From NCBI RefSeq assembly GCF_041296385.1, contig NW_027183615.1, forward strand, positions 62,001 to 126,000: 64,000 nucleotides of DNA, given 5' to 3'. The position numbers were made by a program, and so were the translations under genes. This document shows positions 1 to 9,244 of the stretch, in pieces. Source of the stretch: Aphelocoma coerulescens (Eukaryota; Chordata; Aves; Passeriformes; Corvidae). Every line of letters starts with the position of its first letter. Position 1 is the stretch's first letter. The notes under the pieces are model-generated. The model worked only from the letters and a program-made list of their open reading frames with translations, was not told the origin of the DNA and searched no databases.

Positions 1-525
1 CCCAGTCCATCCCAGTCCCCTCCCAGTCCCTCCCAGTTCCCTCCCAGTCCCTCCCAGTCCCCCCAAATCCCCTCCCAGTGCCCTCCCAGTCCCCTCCCAG
101 TCCCTCCCAGTCCCCCCAAATCCCCTCCCAGTGCCCTCCCAGTCCCTCCCAGTCCCTCCCACTCCCCTCCCAGTCCCTCCCAGTTCCCTCCCAGTCCCTC
201 CCACTCCCCTCCCAGTCCCTCCCAGTTCCCTCCCAGTCCCTCCCAGTTCCCTCCCAATCCCTCCCAGTGCCCTCCCAGTCCCTCCCAGTCCCTCCCACTC
301 CCCTCCCAGTCCCTCCCAGTCCCTCCCAGTCCCTCCCAGTCCCCCCAAATCCCCTCCCAGTGCCCTCCCACTCCCCTCCCACTCCCCTCCCAGTCCCTCC
401 CAGTGGCTCCCAGTCCCCCCAAATCCCCTCCCAGTGGCTCCCAGTCCCTCCCAGTCCCTCCCAGTCCCCCCAAATCCCCTCCCAGTGGCTCCCAGTCCCT
501 CCCAGTGGCTCCCAGTCCCTCCCAG
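1..525. repeat. TCCCAGTCCC minisatellite, C-rich on +
   Basis: About 50 degenerate copies of a 10-base unit, tcccagtccc, with variants cccagttccc, cccagtggct and ccccaaatc. It fills the visible part of the intron before VPS52 exon A and supplies the pyrimidine-rich lead-in to that exon. The reverse complement of this unit makes up the array on the other side of the exon. Confidence 0.95.
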
Positions 526-688
526 CACTCGGGGCCGTTCCTTGACTTTGGGACGTTTCTTCTCGAAGCCGTCTCTGCGCAGCCGCAACACCGTCTTCAC
601 CCTGGGGGCCCGCGGGGCCATCATCGGCCCCGGGCAACTCGAGGCGCCCATCATCGTCCCCCACGCCGCCCAGAAGGGCGACCTCCGG
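526..688 (+). CDS. VPS52: VPS52 exon A (5' boundary uncertain)
   Basis: From position 557 the frame reads [17 protein letters not shown] and ends with [17 protein letters not shown] at 688, followed by a gtaact donor. This is the mid-protein segment of VPS52 just before the YPFE block, and the junction with exon B is phase 0. The only AG upstream is at 524-525. Using it adds ten residues ([10 protein letters not shown]) in place of the conserved VEDTAKKG-like stretch of vertebrate VPS52, so either the exon start is diverged or the 31 bases before 557 are damaged or misassembled. The exon sits between C-rich (left) and G-rich (right) arrays that are reverse complements of each other, and its last 51 bases are copied four more times downstream. 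Confidence 0.85.
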
Positions 689-3265
689 GTAACTGGGAGC
701 ACTGGGAGGGACTGGGAGCCACTGGGAGTCACTGGGAGGGATTGGGAGCACTGGGAAGAGCAGGGGAGTTGGGATAGTGAGAGCACTGGGATGGACTGGG
801 AGGGGACTGGGAGCCACTGGGATGGACTGGGAGGGAACTGGGAGGGACTGGGAGCCACTGGGAGGGACTGGGAGCCACTGGGAGGGACTGGGAGGTACTG
901 GGAGGGACTGGGAGCCACTGGGAGGGACTGGGAGGTACTGGGAGGGACTGGGAGCCACTGGGAGGGACTGGGAGGTACTGGGAGCACTGGGAAGAGCAGG
1001 GGAGTTGGGATACTGAGAGCACTGGGAGGGAGTGGGAGGGAACTGGGAGCCACTGGGAGGGACTGGGATGGACTGGGAGCCACTGGGAGGGACTGGGAGG
1101 GACTGGGAGCACTGGGAGCACTGGGAGGGACTGGGAGCCACTGGGAGCCACTGGGAGCACTGGGAAGAGCAGGGGAGTTGGGATACTGGGAGCACTGGGA
1201 GGCACTGGGAGCTCGAGGCGCCCATCATCGTCCCCCACGCCGCCCAGAAGGGCGACCTCCGGGTAACTGGGAGCACTGGGAGGCACTGGGAGGGAGCGGG
1301 AGTCAGTGGGAGGGACTGGGAGCCACTGGGAGCGCTGGGAAGAGCAGGGGAGTTGGGATACTGAGAGCACTGGGAGGGACTGGAAGGGAACTGGGAGGGA
1401 TTGGGAGCCACTGGGAGAGACTGGGAGCCACTGGGATGGACTGGGAGGGACTGGGAGCCACTGGGAGGGACTGGGAGCCACTGGGAGCCGCAGGGAAGAG
1501 CAGGGGAGTTGGGATACTGGGGGATACTGGGAGCACTGGGAGGCACTGGGAGCTCGAGGCGCCCATCATCGTCCCCCACGCCGCCCAGAAGGGCGACCTC
1601 CGGGTAACTGGGAGCACTGGGAGGGACTGGGAGCCACTGGGAGGGAGCAGGAGGGATTGGGAGCACTGGGAAGAGCAGGGGAGTTGGGATACTGAGAGCA
1701 CTGGGATGGACTGGGAGGGGACTGGGAGCCACTGGGATGGACTGGGAGGGAACTGGGAGGGACTGGGAGCCACTGGGAGGGACTGGGAGCCACTGGGAGG
1801 GACTGGGAGGTACTGGGATGGACCAGGAGGGACTGGGAGCTGTTGGGAGCCACTGGGAGCACTGGGAAGAGCAGGGGAGTTGGGATAGTGAGAGCACTGG
1901 GAGGGACTGGGATGGGGCTGGGAGCCACTGGGAGGGACTGGGAGGGACTGGGAGCACTGGGAGCACTGGGAGGGACTGGGAGCCACTGGGAGCCACTGGG
2001 AGCGCTGGGAAGAGCAGGGGAGTTGGGATACTGGGAGCACTGGGAGGCACTGGGAGCTCGAGGCGCCCATCATCGTCCCCCACGCCGCCCAGAAGGGCGA
2101 CCTCCGGGTAACTGGGAGCACTGGGAGGGACTGGGAGCCACTGGGAGGGAGTGGGAGGGATTGGGAGCGCTGGGAAGAGCAGGGGAGTTGGGATACTGAG
2201 AGCACTGGGAGGGAGTGGGAGGGACTGGGAGCCACTGGGATGGACTGGGAGGGAACTGGGAGGGACTGGGAGCCACTGGGAGGGACTGGGAGCCACTGGG
2301 AGGGACTGGGAGGGAACTGGGAGGGACTGGGAGCCACTGGGAGCTGTTGGGAGCCACTGGGAGCACTGGGAAGAGCAGGGGAGTTGGGATACTGAGAGCA
2401 CTGGGAGGGAGTGGGAGGGAACTGGGAGCCACTGGGAGGGACTGGGATGGACTGGGAGCCACTGGGATGGACTGGGAGCCACTGGGAGGGACTGGGAGCC
2501 ACTGGGAGGGACTGGGAGGTACTGGGAGGGACTGGGAGGGAACTGGGAGGGACTGGGATGGACTGGGAGCTGTTGGGAGCCACTGGGAGGGACTGGGATG
2601 GACTGGGAGGGACTGGGATGGACTGGGAGCCACTGGGATGGACTGGGAGCCACTGGGATGGACTGGGAGCCACTGGGATGGACTGGGAGCCACTGGGAGA
2701 GACTGGGAGCCACTGGGAGCTGTTGGGAGCCACTGGGAGCACTGGGAAGAGCAGGGGAGTTGGGATAGTGAGAGCACTGGGAGGGACTGGGATGGGGCTG
2801 GGAGCCACTGGGAGGGACTGGGATGGACTGGGAGAGACTGGGAGCCACTGGGATGGACTGGGAGGGAGTGGGAGGAACTGGGAGCCACTGGGAGCCAGTG
2901 GGAGCACTGGGAAGAGCAGGGGAGTTGGGATACTGGGAGCACTGGGAGGCACTGGGAGCTCGAGGCGCCCATCATCGTCCCCCACGCCGCCCAGAAGGGC
3001 GACCTCTGGGTAACTGGGAGCACTGGGAGGGACTGGGAGGGACTGGGAGCCACTGGGAGGGACTGGGAGCCACTGGGAGGGGACTGGGAGGCACTGGGGA
3101 GCACTGGGAAGAGCAGGGGAGTTGGGATACTGGGAGCACTGGGATGGACTGGGAGCCACTGGGAGAGACTGGTAGCCACTGGGAGGGAACTGGGATGGAT
3201 TGGGAGGCACTGGGAGGCACTGGGAGCACTGGGAAGAGCAGGGGAGTTGGGATACTGGGAGGGAC
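689..3265. repeat. GGGAGGGACTGGGAGCCACT array carrying four copies of exon A 3' end
   Basis: A G-rich 10/20-base minisatellite organised in larger units that include the phrase gggaagagcaggggagttgg. Exon A bases 638-688 with the donor recur at 1212-1262, 1553-1603, 2057-2107 and 2959-3009. The last copy has one change (CGG to TGG). Each copy is preceded by gggag and followed by gtaact. Confidence 0.95.
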
Positions 3266-4640
3266 TGGGAAAAAAGGAGAAAAACCCAGGAAAAATGGGC
3301 AAAAAAATGGGGGAAAAGCTGGGAAAAAAAACGGGAAAAAAACTGGGAAAAAGCCGTGAAAAAAAGCCAAAAAAAGGGGGAAAAATGGGAAAAAAACGGG
3401 AAAAAATGGGGAAAAAAGTGGGAAGAAAAATGAGTGAAAAATGGGAAAAAAATGGGAAAAAAACCAGAAAAAAATAGGGAAAAACCCATGGAAAAAAGCC
3501 AAAAAAAGGGGAAAAAAAGGGGAAAAAAGTGGAAAAAATGAGGAAAAAAATGGGTGAAAAATGGGAAAAACCTGGGAAAAAAACAGGAAAAAAAAGGGAA
3601 AAACCCGTGAAAAAAAGCCGAAAAAAGGGGGGAAAAAATGCGGAAAAAACGGGAAAAAATGGGGAAAAAAGTGGAAAAAACTGGGAAAAAAATGGGTGAA
3701 AAATGGGAAAAAAATGGGAAAAAAACCAGAAAAAATAGGGAAAAACCCGTGAAAAAAAGCCAAAAAAAGGGGAAAAAAATGAGTGAAAAACGGGGAAAAA
3801 ATGGGGAAAAAAAATGGAAAAAATGGGGAAAAAAAAGGGTGAAAAATGGGAAAAACCTGGGAAAAAAACAGGAAAAAATAGGGAAAAACCCGTGAAAAAA
3901 AGCCAAAAAAAGGGGAAAAAATGGGAAAAAACCAGGGAAAACTTGGGAAAAATGGGAAAAAATCGGGAAAAAATGGGAAAAACCTGGGAAAAAAGTGGGT
4001 GAAAAATGGGAAAAACCTGGGGAAAAAAAATGGAAAAAATAGGGAAAAAATCGGGAAAAAACATGGAAAAGATCGGGGAAAAAAGCAGAAAAAAGGGGAA
4101 AAACCGGGAAAAAATCGGGAAAAAAAGTGGAAAAGATCGGGGGAAAAAAGTGGGGAAAAAAGACGAAAAAAGGAGAAAAAATGGGGAAAAAATGGGAAAA
4201 AAACGGGAAAAAAACGGGAAAAAAAGTGGAAAAAACTGGGAAAAAAAGGGGGAAAAAAGCCGAAAAAAAGGGAAAAAAATGGGAAAAAATGGGAAAAAAT
4301 GGGGAAAAATGGGGAAAAAATGGGAAAAAAACCGGGAAAAAAATCGGGAAAAAAAGTGGAAAAAATCGGGAAAAAAAGGGGGAAAAACCAGGAAAAAACA
4401 GGAAAAAATGGTCACAAAATGGGAAGAAATCGGGGAAAAATGGGGAAAAAATGGGAAAAAAAACGGGAAAAAATTGGGAAAAAAAGTGGAAAAAATCGGG
4501 AAAAAAAGGGGGAAAAAACAGGAAAAAATGGTCACAAAATGGGAAGAAATCGGGGAAAAATGGGGAAAAACCCAGGAAAAAAGGCCAAAAAAGGGGGAAA
4601 AACCGGGAAAAAATCGGGAAAAAAAGCCCCAAAACCTGGG
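3266..4640. repeat. G/A-rich array (gggaaaaaatggg) in intron A
   Basis: Degenerate purine repeats of roughly 10-14 bases with recurring gggaaaaacccgtgaaaaaa and aaagccaaaaaaagggg phrases. It ends about 100 bases before exon B, where the strand becomes pyrimidine-rich (ttttcccgatttttcccg) and forms the branch and acceptor region. Confidence 0.9.
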
Positions 4641-4738
4641 CTAAACTCCGGGATTTTGGTGTTGTTTTTCTCCCCGGTTTTGCCGCCGTTTTTCCGGGAT
4701 TTTTCCCGATTTTTCCCGTTTTTTCCCGGCGCTGCCAG

Positions 4739-4894
4739 TACCCGTTCGAGTCGCTGTTCCGCAGCCAGCACTTCGCCCTGCTGGACACGAGCTGCCGCGA
4801 GTTCGCCTTCCTCGCCGACTTCTTCCTCGTGGCCGGAGCGGCCGCCCAGGAATTGTTCGACGCCGTCATGGGCAAAACGCTCGCCATGTTCCAG
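4739..4894 (+). CDS. VPS52: VPS52 exon B
   Basis: Fifty-two codons starting YPFESLFRSQHF and ending VMGKTLAMFQ, phase 0 at both ends, with acceptor gctgccag and donor gtggga. It matches the conserved VPS52 block containing LFRSQH, SCRE and DAVMG. It belongs to the C-terminal helical (CATCHR-type) part of the subunit. Its last 60 bases with the donor and the first intron bases recur 680 bases downstream, with one substitution. Confidence 0.96.
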
Positions 4895-5640
4895 GTGGGA
4901 TTTTTGGGGGGGGGGTTTGGGGGGTTTGGGGGATTTTTTGGGGATTTTTTGGGATTTTTTTGGGATTTTTAAGGGGGTTTTTTGGGGTTTTTTTTGGATT
5001 TTTGAAAGATTTTTTTGGGATTTTTCTGGGATTTTTGGGGATTTTTTTTTGGATTTTTAGGAGATTTTTGGGATTTTTTTTTAGGATTTATTTGGGATTT
5101 TTTGGGATTTTTTTGGATTTTTTTTTTTATTTTTTTAAGGATTTTTTGGGGATTTTTTGGAATTTTGGGGGATTTTTGGGGGGTTTTTTTAGGGATTATT
5201 TGGGGGAATTTTTGGGGGATTTTTTGGGATTTTTTGGGGATTTTTGGGGATTTTTAGGGATTTTTAGGGGATTTTTTAGGATTTTTTTAGAATTTTTAAG
5301 GAATTGTTTGGGATTTTTTGGGGATTTTTTGGGGATTTTTAAGTGTTTTTTTGGGGATTTTTTGGGGATTTTTTAGGATTTTTAAGGGGTTTTTTGGGGA
5401 TTTTTTTGGGATTTTTTTGGGATTTTTTGGATTTTTGGGGGATTTTTTTGGGATTTTTTAGGATTTTTTTAGAATTTTTAAGGAATTATTTGGGATTTAT
5501 TTGGGGATTATTTTGGAGCGGCCGCCCAGGAATTGTTCGACGCCGTCATGGGCAAAACACTCGCCATGTTCCAGGTGGGATTTTTGGGGGGGGTTTGGGG
5601 GATTTTTTGGGGATTTTTTGGGATTTTTTGGGGATTTTTT
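4895..5640. repeat. T/G-rich array (ggggatttttt) with a partial copy of exon B
   Basis: Units of 10-12 bases, gggattttttgggg. Positions 5515-5574 repeat the last 60 bases of exon B (4835-4894) with a single change (gcaaaacgc to gcaaaacac), followed by the same gtgggatttttgggg intron start. It is a 680-base tandem duplication that includes the splice donor. Confidence 0.92.
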
Positions 5641-7400
5641 CCCTCGGAAATTCTCCCTTTCCCTCAGGAATTCTCCCCTTTCCCCTCAGGAATTCTCCCT
5701 TTTCCCTCAGGAATTCCTCCTTTTCCCTCAGGAATTCTCTTTTTTTCCCTCAGGAATTCCTCCTTTTCCCTCAGGATTTCTCTTTTTTTCCCTCAGGAAT
5801 TCTCCCCTTTTCCCTCAGGAATTCTCTTTTTTTCCCTCTTGAATTCTCCCCCTTTCCCTCAGGAATTCTCTTTTTTACCCTCAGGAATTCTCTTTTTTTC
5901 CCTCGGAAATGCTCCCTTTTCCCTCAGGATTTCTCCCTTTTCCCTCAGGAATTCTCTTTTTTTCCCTCAGGAATTCTCCCTTTTCCCTCAGGAATTCTCC
6001 CTTTTCCCTCAGGAATTCTTTTTTTCCCTCAGGATTTCTCCTTTTCCCTCAGGAATTCTCTTTTTTTCCCTCAGGAATTCTCCCTTTTCCCTCAGGAATT
6101 CTCCCTTTTCCCTCAGGAATTCTCTTTTTTTACCTCAGGAATTCTCCCCTTTCCCTCATGAATTCTCCCTTTTCCCTCAGGAATTCTCCTTTTTCCCTCA
6201 GGAATTCTCCCCCTTTCCCTCAGGAATTCTCCCCCTTTCCCTCAGGAATTCTCCCCTTTTCCCTCAGGAATTCTCCCCTTTCCTTCAGGAATTCCTCCTT
6301 TTCCCTCAGGAATTCTCCCCTTTCCCTCAGGAATTCTCCTTTTTCCCTCAGGAATTCTCCTTTTCCCTCAGGAATTCTCCCCTTTCCCCTCAGGAATTCT
6401 CTTTTTTTCCCACAGGAATTCCCCCCTTTCCCTCAGGAATTCTCCTTTTTCCCTCAGGAATTCTCTTTTTTTCCCACAGGAATTCCCCCCTTTCCCTCAG
6501 GAATTCTCCCCTTTCCCCTCAGGAATTCTCCCTTTTCCCTCAGGAATTCTCTTTTTTTCCCTCAGGATTTCTCCTTTTCCCTCAGGAATTCTCCCCTTTC
6601 CCTCAGGAATTCTCCCATTCCTCAGGAATTCTCTCCTTTTCCCTCAGGAATTCTCCCCTTTCCCTCAGGAATTCTCCCTTTTCCCTCAGGAATTCTCTTT
6701 TTTTCCCTCAGGAATTCTCCCCTTTTCCCTCAGGAATTCTCCCTTTCCCTCAGGAATTCTCCCCCTTTCCCTCAGGAATTCTCCCTTTTCCCTCAGGAAT
6801 TCTCCCCTTTCCCTCAGGAATTCTCCCTTTTCCCTCAGGAATTCTCCCCTTTCCCTCAGGAATTCTCCCCCTTTCCCTCAGGAATTCTCCCTTTTCCCTC
6901 AGGAATTCTCCCCCTTTCCCTCAGGAATTCTCCCTTTCCCTCAGGAATTCTCCCCTTTCCCTCAGGAATTTCCCCTTTTCCCTCAGGAATTCTCCCTTTC
7001 CCTCAGGAATTCTCCCCTTGTCCTCAGGAATTCTCCCCTTTCCTTCAGGAATTCCTCCTTTTCCCTCAGAAATTCTCCCTTTCCCTCGGGATTTCTCCCC
7101 TTTCCCTCAGGAATTCTCCCTTTTCCCTCAGGAATTCTCCCCCTTTCCCTCAGGAATTCTCCCTTTTCCCTCAGGAATTCTCCCTTTCCCTCAGGAATTC
7201 TCCCCTTTCCCTCAGGAATTTCCCCTTTTCCCTCAGGAATTCTCCCTTTTCCCTCAGGAATTCTCTTTTTTTCCCTCAGGAATTCTCCCCTTTCCCTCAG
7301 GAATTCTCCCTTTCCCTCAGGAATTCTCTTTTTTTCCTCAGGAATTCTCCCCTTCCCTCGGGATTTCTCCCCTTTCCCTCGGGGTTTCTCCCTTTCCCGG
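5641..7400. repeat. Tandem CCCTCAGGAATTCTCCCTTTT array (about 80 units)
   Basis: A 20-22-base unit repeated roughly 80 times in VPS52 intron B. Each unit has a pyrimidine tract, then cctcag, then gaattc, so each looks like a 3' splice acceptor and contains an EcoRI recognition sequence. The true exon C acceptor is at 7463-7464, shortly after the array. Confidence 0.95.
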
Positions 7401-7464
7401 GGGGTTTTTGGGCCGCTTTTCCCGGGGTTTGGGGCCTTTCCTGATGCCGGGTGGAACATTCCAG

Positions 7465-7583
7465 AAGCACATGGAGAGCTTCGTCTCCGACTGCTACGAC
7501 GCCATCGCCGTCTTCCTCTGCATCCACCTCGTGCTCCGCTTCCGAGGCATCATGGCCAAGAGGAACGTGCCGGCCGTGGACGG
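7465..7583 (+). CDS. VPS52: VPS52 exon C
   Basis: Reads KHMESFVSDCYDAIAVFLC and continues through LVLRFRGIMAKRNVPAVD. The DCYDAIAVFLCIH and LRFR signatures are diagnostic of VPS52. Acceptor ttccag, donor gtgagg; it enters in phase 0 and leaves two bases of a split codon. That codon becomes GGG (Gly) with the first base of exon D, where vertebrate VPS52 has Arg (DRYWE). This is either a one-base change of CGG or a sequence error. Confidence 0.96.
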
Positions 7584-9020
7584 GTGAGGGATCCCGGAAA
7601 ATCCCGGCGGGAATCCCGGAAAATCCAAGGGAATCGCAAAAAATCCAGGGGAATCCTGGAAATGGAGGGGAATCCTGAAAAATCCCGAGGAAAATCCACT
7701 CAAATGTGTCAGAATTGCCTCAAAGTTGATAGGGAATTCCCCAAAAAAATCATTGGGAATCCTGGAAAATCCCGGCGGGAATCCCGGAAAATCCAAGGGA
7801 ATCGCAAAAAATCCAGGGGAATCCTGGAAATGGAGGGGAATCCTGAAAAATCCCGAGGAAAATCCTCTCAAGTGTGTCAGAATTGCCTCAAAGTTGACAG
7901 GGAATTCCCCAAAAAAATCATTGGGAGTCCTGGAAAATCCAAGGGAATCCCAAAGAATCCCGAGGAAAATCCCCTCAAATCTGTCAGAATTCCCTCCAAA
8001 TTGACAGGGCATCCCAAAAAAACTGGGAATCCAGGAAAATCCAGGGGAGTCCTGGAAATTCCAAGGGGAATCCTGGGAATCCAGGGGAATCCCAAAAAAT
8101 TCGGGGGGAATCCCAAAAAATCCCGAGGAAAATCCTCTCAAATGTGTCAGAATTGCCTCAAAGTTGATAGGGAATTCCCCAAAAAAATCACTGGGAATCC
8201 CGAAAATCCAAGGGAATCCCAAAAAATCCAGAGGAATCCTGGAAATCGAGGGGAATCCAAAAAAATCCTGAGGAAAATCCTCTCAAATCTGTCAGAATTA
8301 CCTCAAAGTTGATAGGGAATTCCCAAAAAAATCACTGGGAATCCTGGAAAATCCAGGGGAGTCCCAGAAAATCCAGGGGAATCCTGGAAAATCCAAGGGA
8401 ATCCCAAAGAATCCCGAGGAAAATCCCTCCAAATGTGTCAGAATTCTCTCAAAACTGACAGGAAATCCCAAAAAAACCACCGGGAATCCCAGAAAATCCA
8501 GGGGAATCCCCAAAAAATTCAGGGGAATCCTGAAAAAATCCGAGGCAATCCCAAAAAACGCAGAAGAATCCCCAAAAAATTCACCGGGAATCCCAAAATC
8601 CTGAAGAAAATCTTTTCAAATCCATTGGAATTCCTCCAAAATCACCAGGGAATCCCAAAAAAACCACCGGGAATCCCGAAATCCCGAGGAAAATCCCCTC
8701 AAATCCATTGGAATTCCCCAAAAATCCCTCCAGAACCCCCCAAAATTCCCTCAGATCCGTCCAGAACCTCCCAAAATTCCATCGCGGATCCCCCAAAACC
8801 CCCCCGAAATCCTTTGGAAAATCCCCTTGAATCCATTCAAAACCCCTTTGAATCCCTCCAAACCCCTCAGAATTCCCTGAAAATCCCCTCGGAATTCCCA
8901 AAATTCCCAACATCCGCCCCCCAAATTCCATCCCGCACTCCCAAAATCCTAAAAAAACCACCCCTAAAATCCCTTGGGAAAACCCCCTGGAATCCATTCG
9001 ATCCCCCCCCCCCCCCCCCC
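7584..9020. repeat. GGGAATCCTGGAAAATCC array with higher-order unit, intron C
   Basis: About 17-18-base units (gggaatcccaaaaaatcc and variants) with a longer unit marked by cagaattgcctcaaagttga near 7710, 7885 and 8150. It ends in a C-run at about 9005-9020. Positions 9021-9120 are unique intron leading to the exon D acceptor. Confidence 0.9.
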
Positions 9021-9120
9021 AGATCCATCCCAAACCCTTTCAAATCCCCTTTCCCGCCCATCCCGGAGCTGGGAGAGTTGCGGGAATTCCCGGAATTCCC
9101 GGAATTCCGCGTTTTTCCAG

Positions 9121-9244
9121 GTACTGGGAGGCTCTGCTGGAGCTGCTGTGGCCGCGCTTCGAGCACATCCTGGAGCTGCACATCCAGAGCGTGCAGAGCA
9201 CCGACCCCCAGCGCCTCGGCGGGCTGGACACCAGGCCCCACTAC
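9121..9244 (+). CDS. VPS52: VPS52 exon D
   Basis: After one base completing the split codon, 41 codons read YWEALLELLWPRFEHILEL and end in SVQSTDPQRLGGLDTRPHY. Acceptor tttttccag, donor gtgagg, leaving in phase 0. The STDPQRLGGLDTRPHY block is nearly invariant in VPS52. The last 61 bases plus donor are re-copied seven times in the following intron in units of roughly 360-425 bases. Confidence 0.96.

Noticed and set aside
1303..4887. Very long open frames of Pro/Ser or Phe/Pro repeats (here and throughout, up to about 2000 codons)
   Set aside because: They are translations of tandem repeats that lack stops by composition. They have no conserved domains, run across real exons in other frames, and break wherever the repeat changes.
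5641..7400. A bank of true alternative exons in intron B
   Set aside because: The units have acceptor-like sequences but no donors, and the frames are low-complexity repeat.
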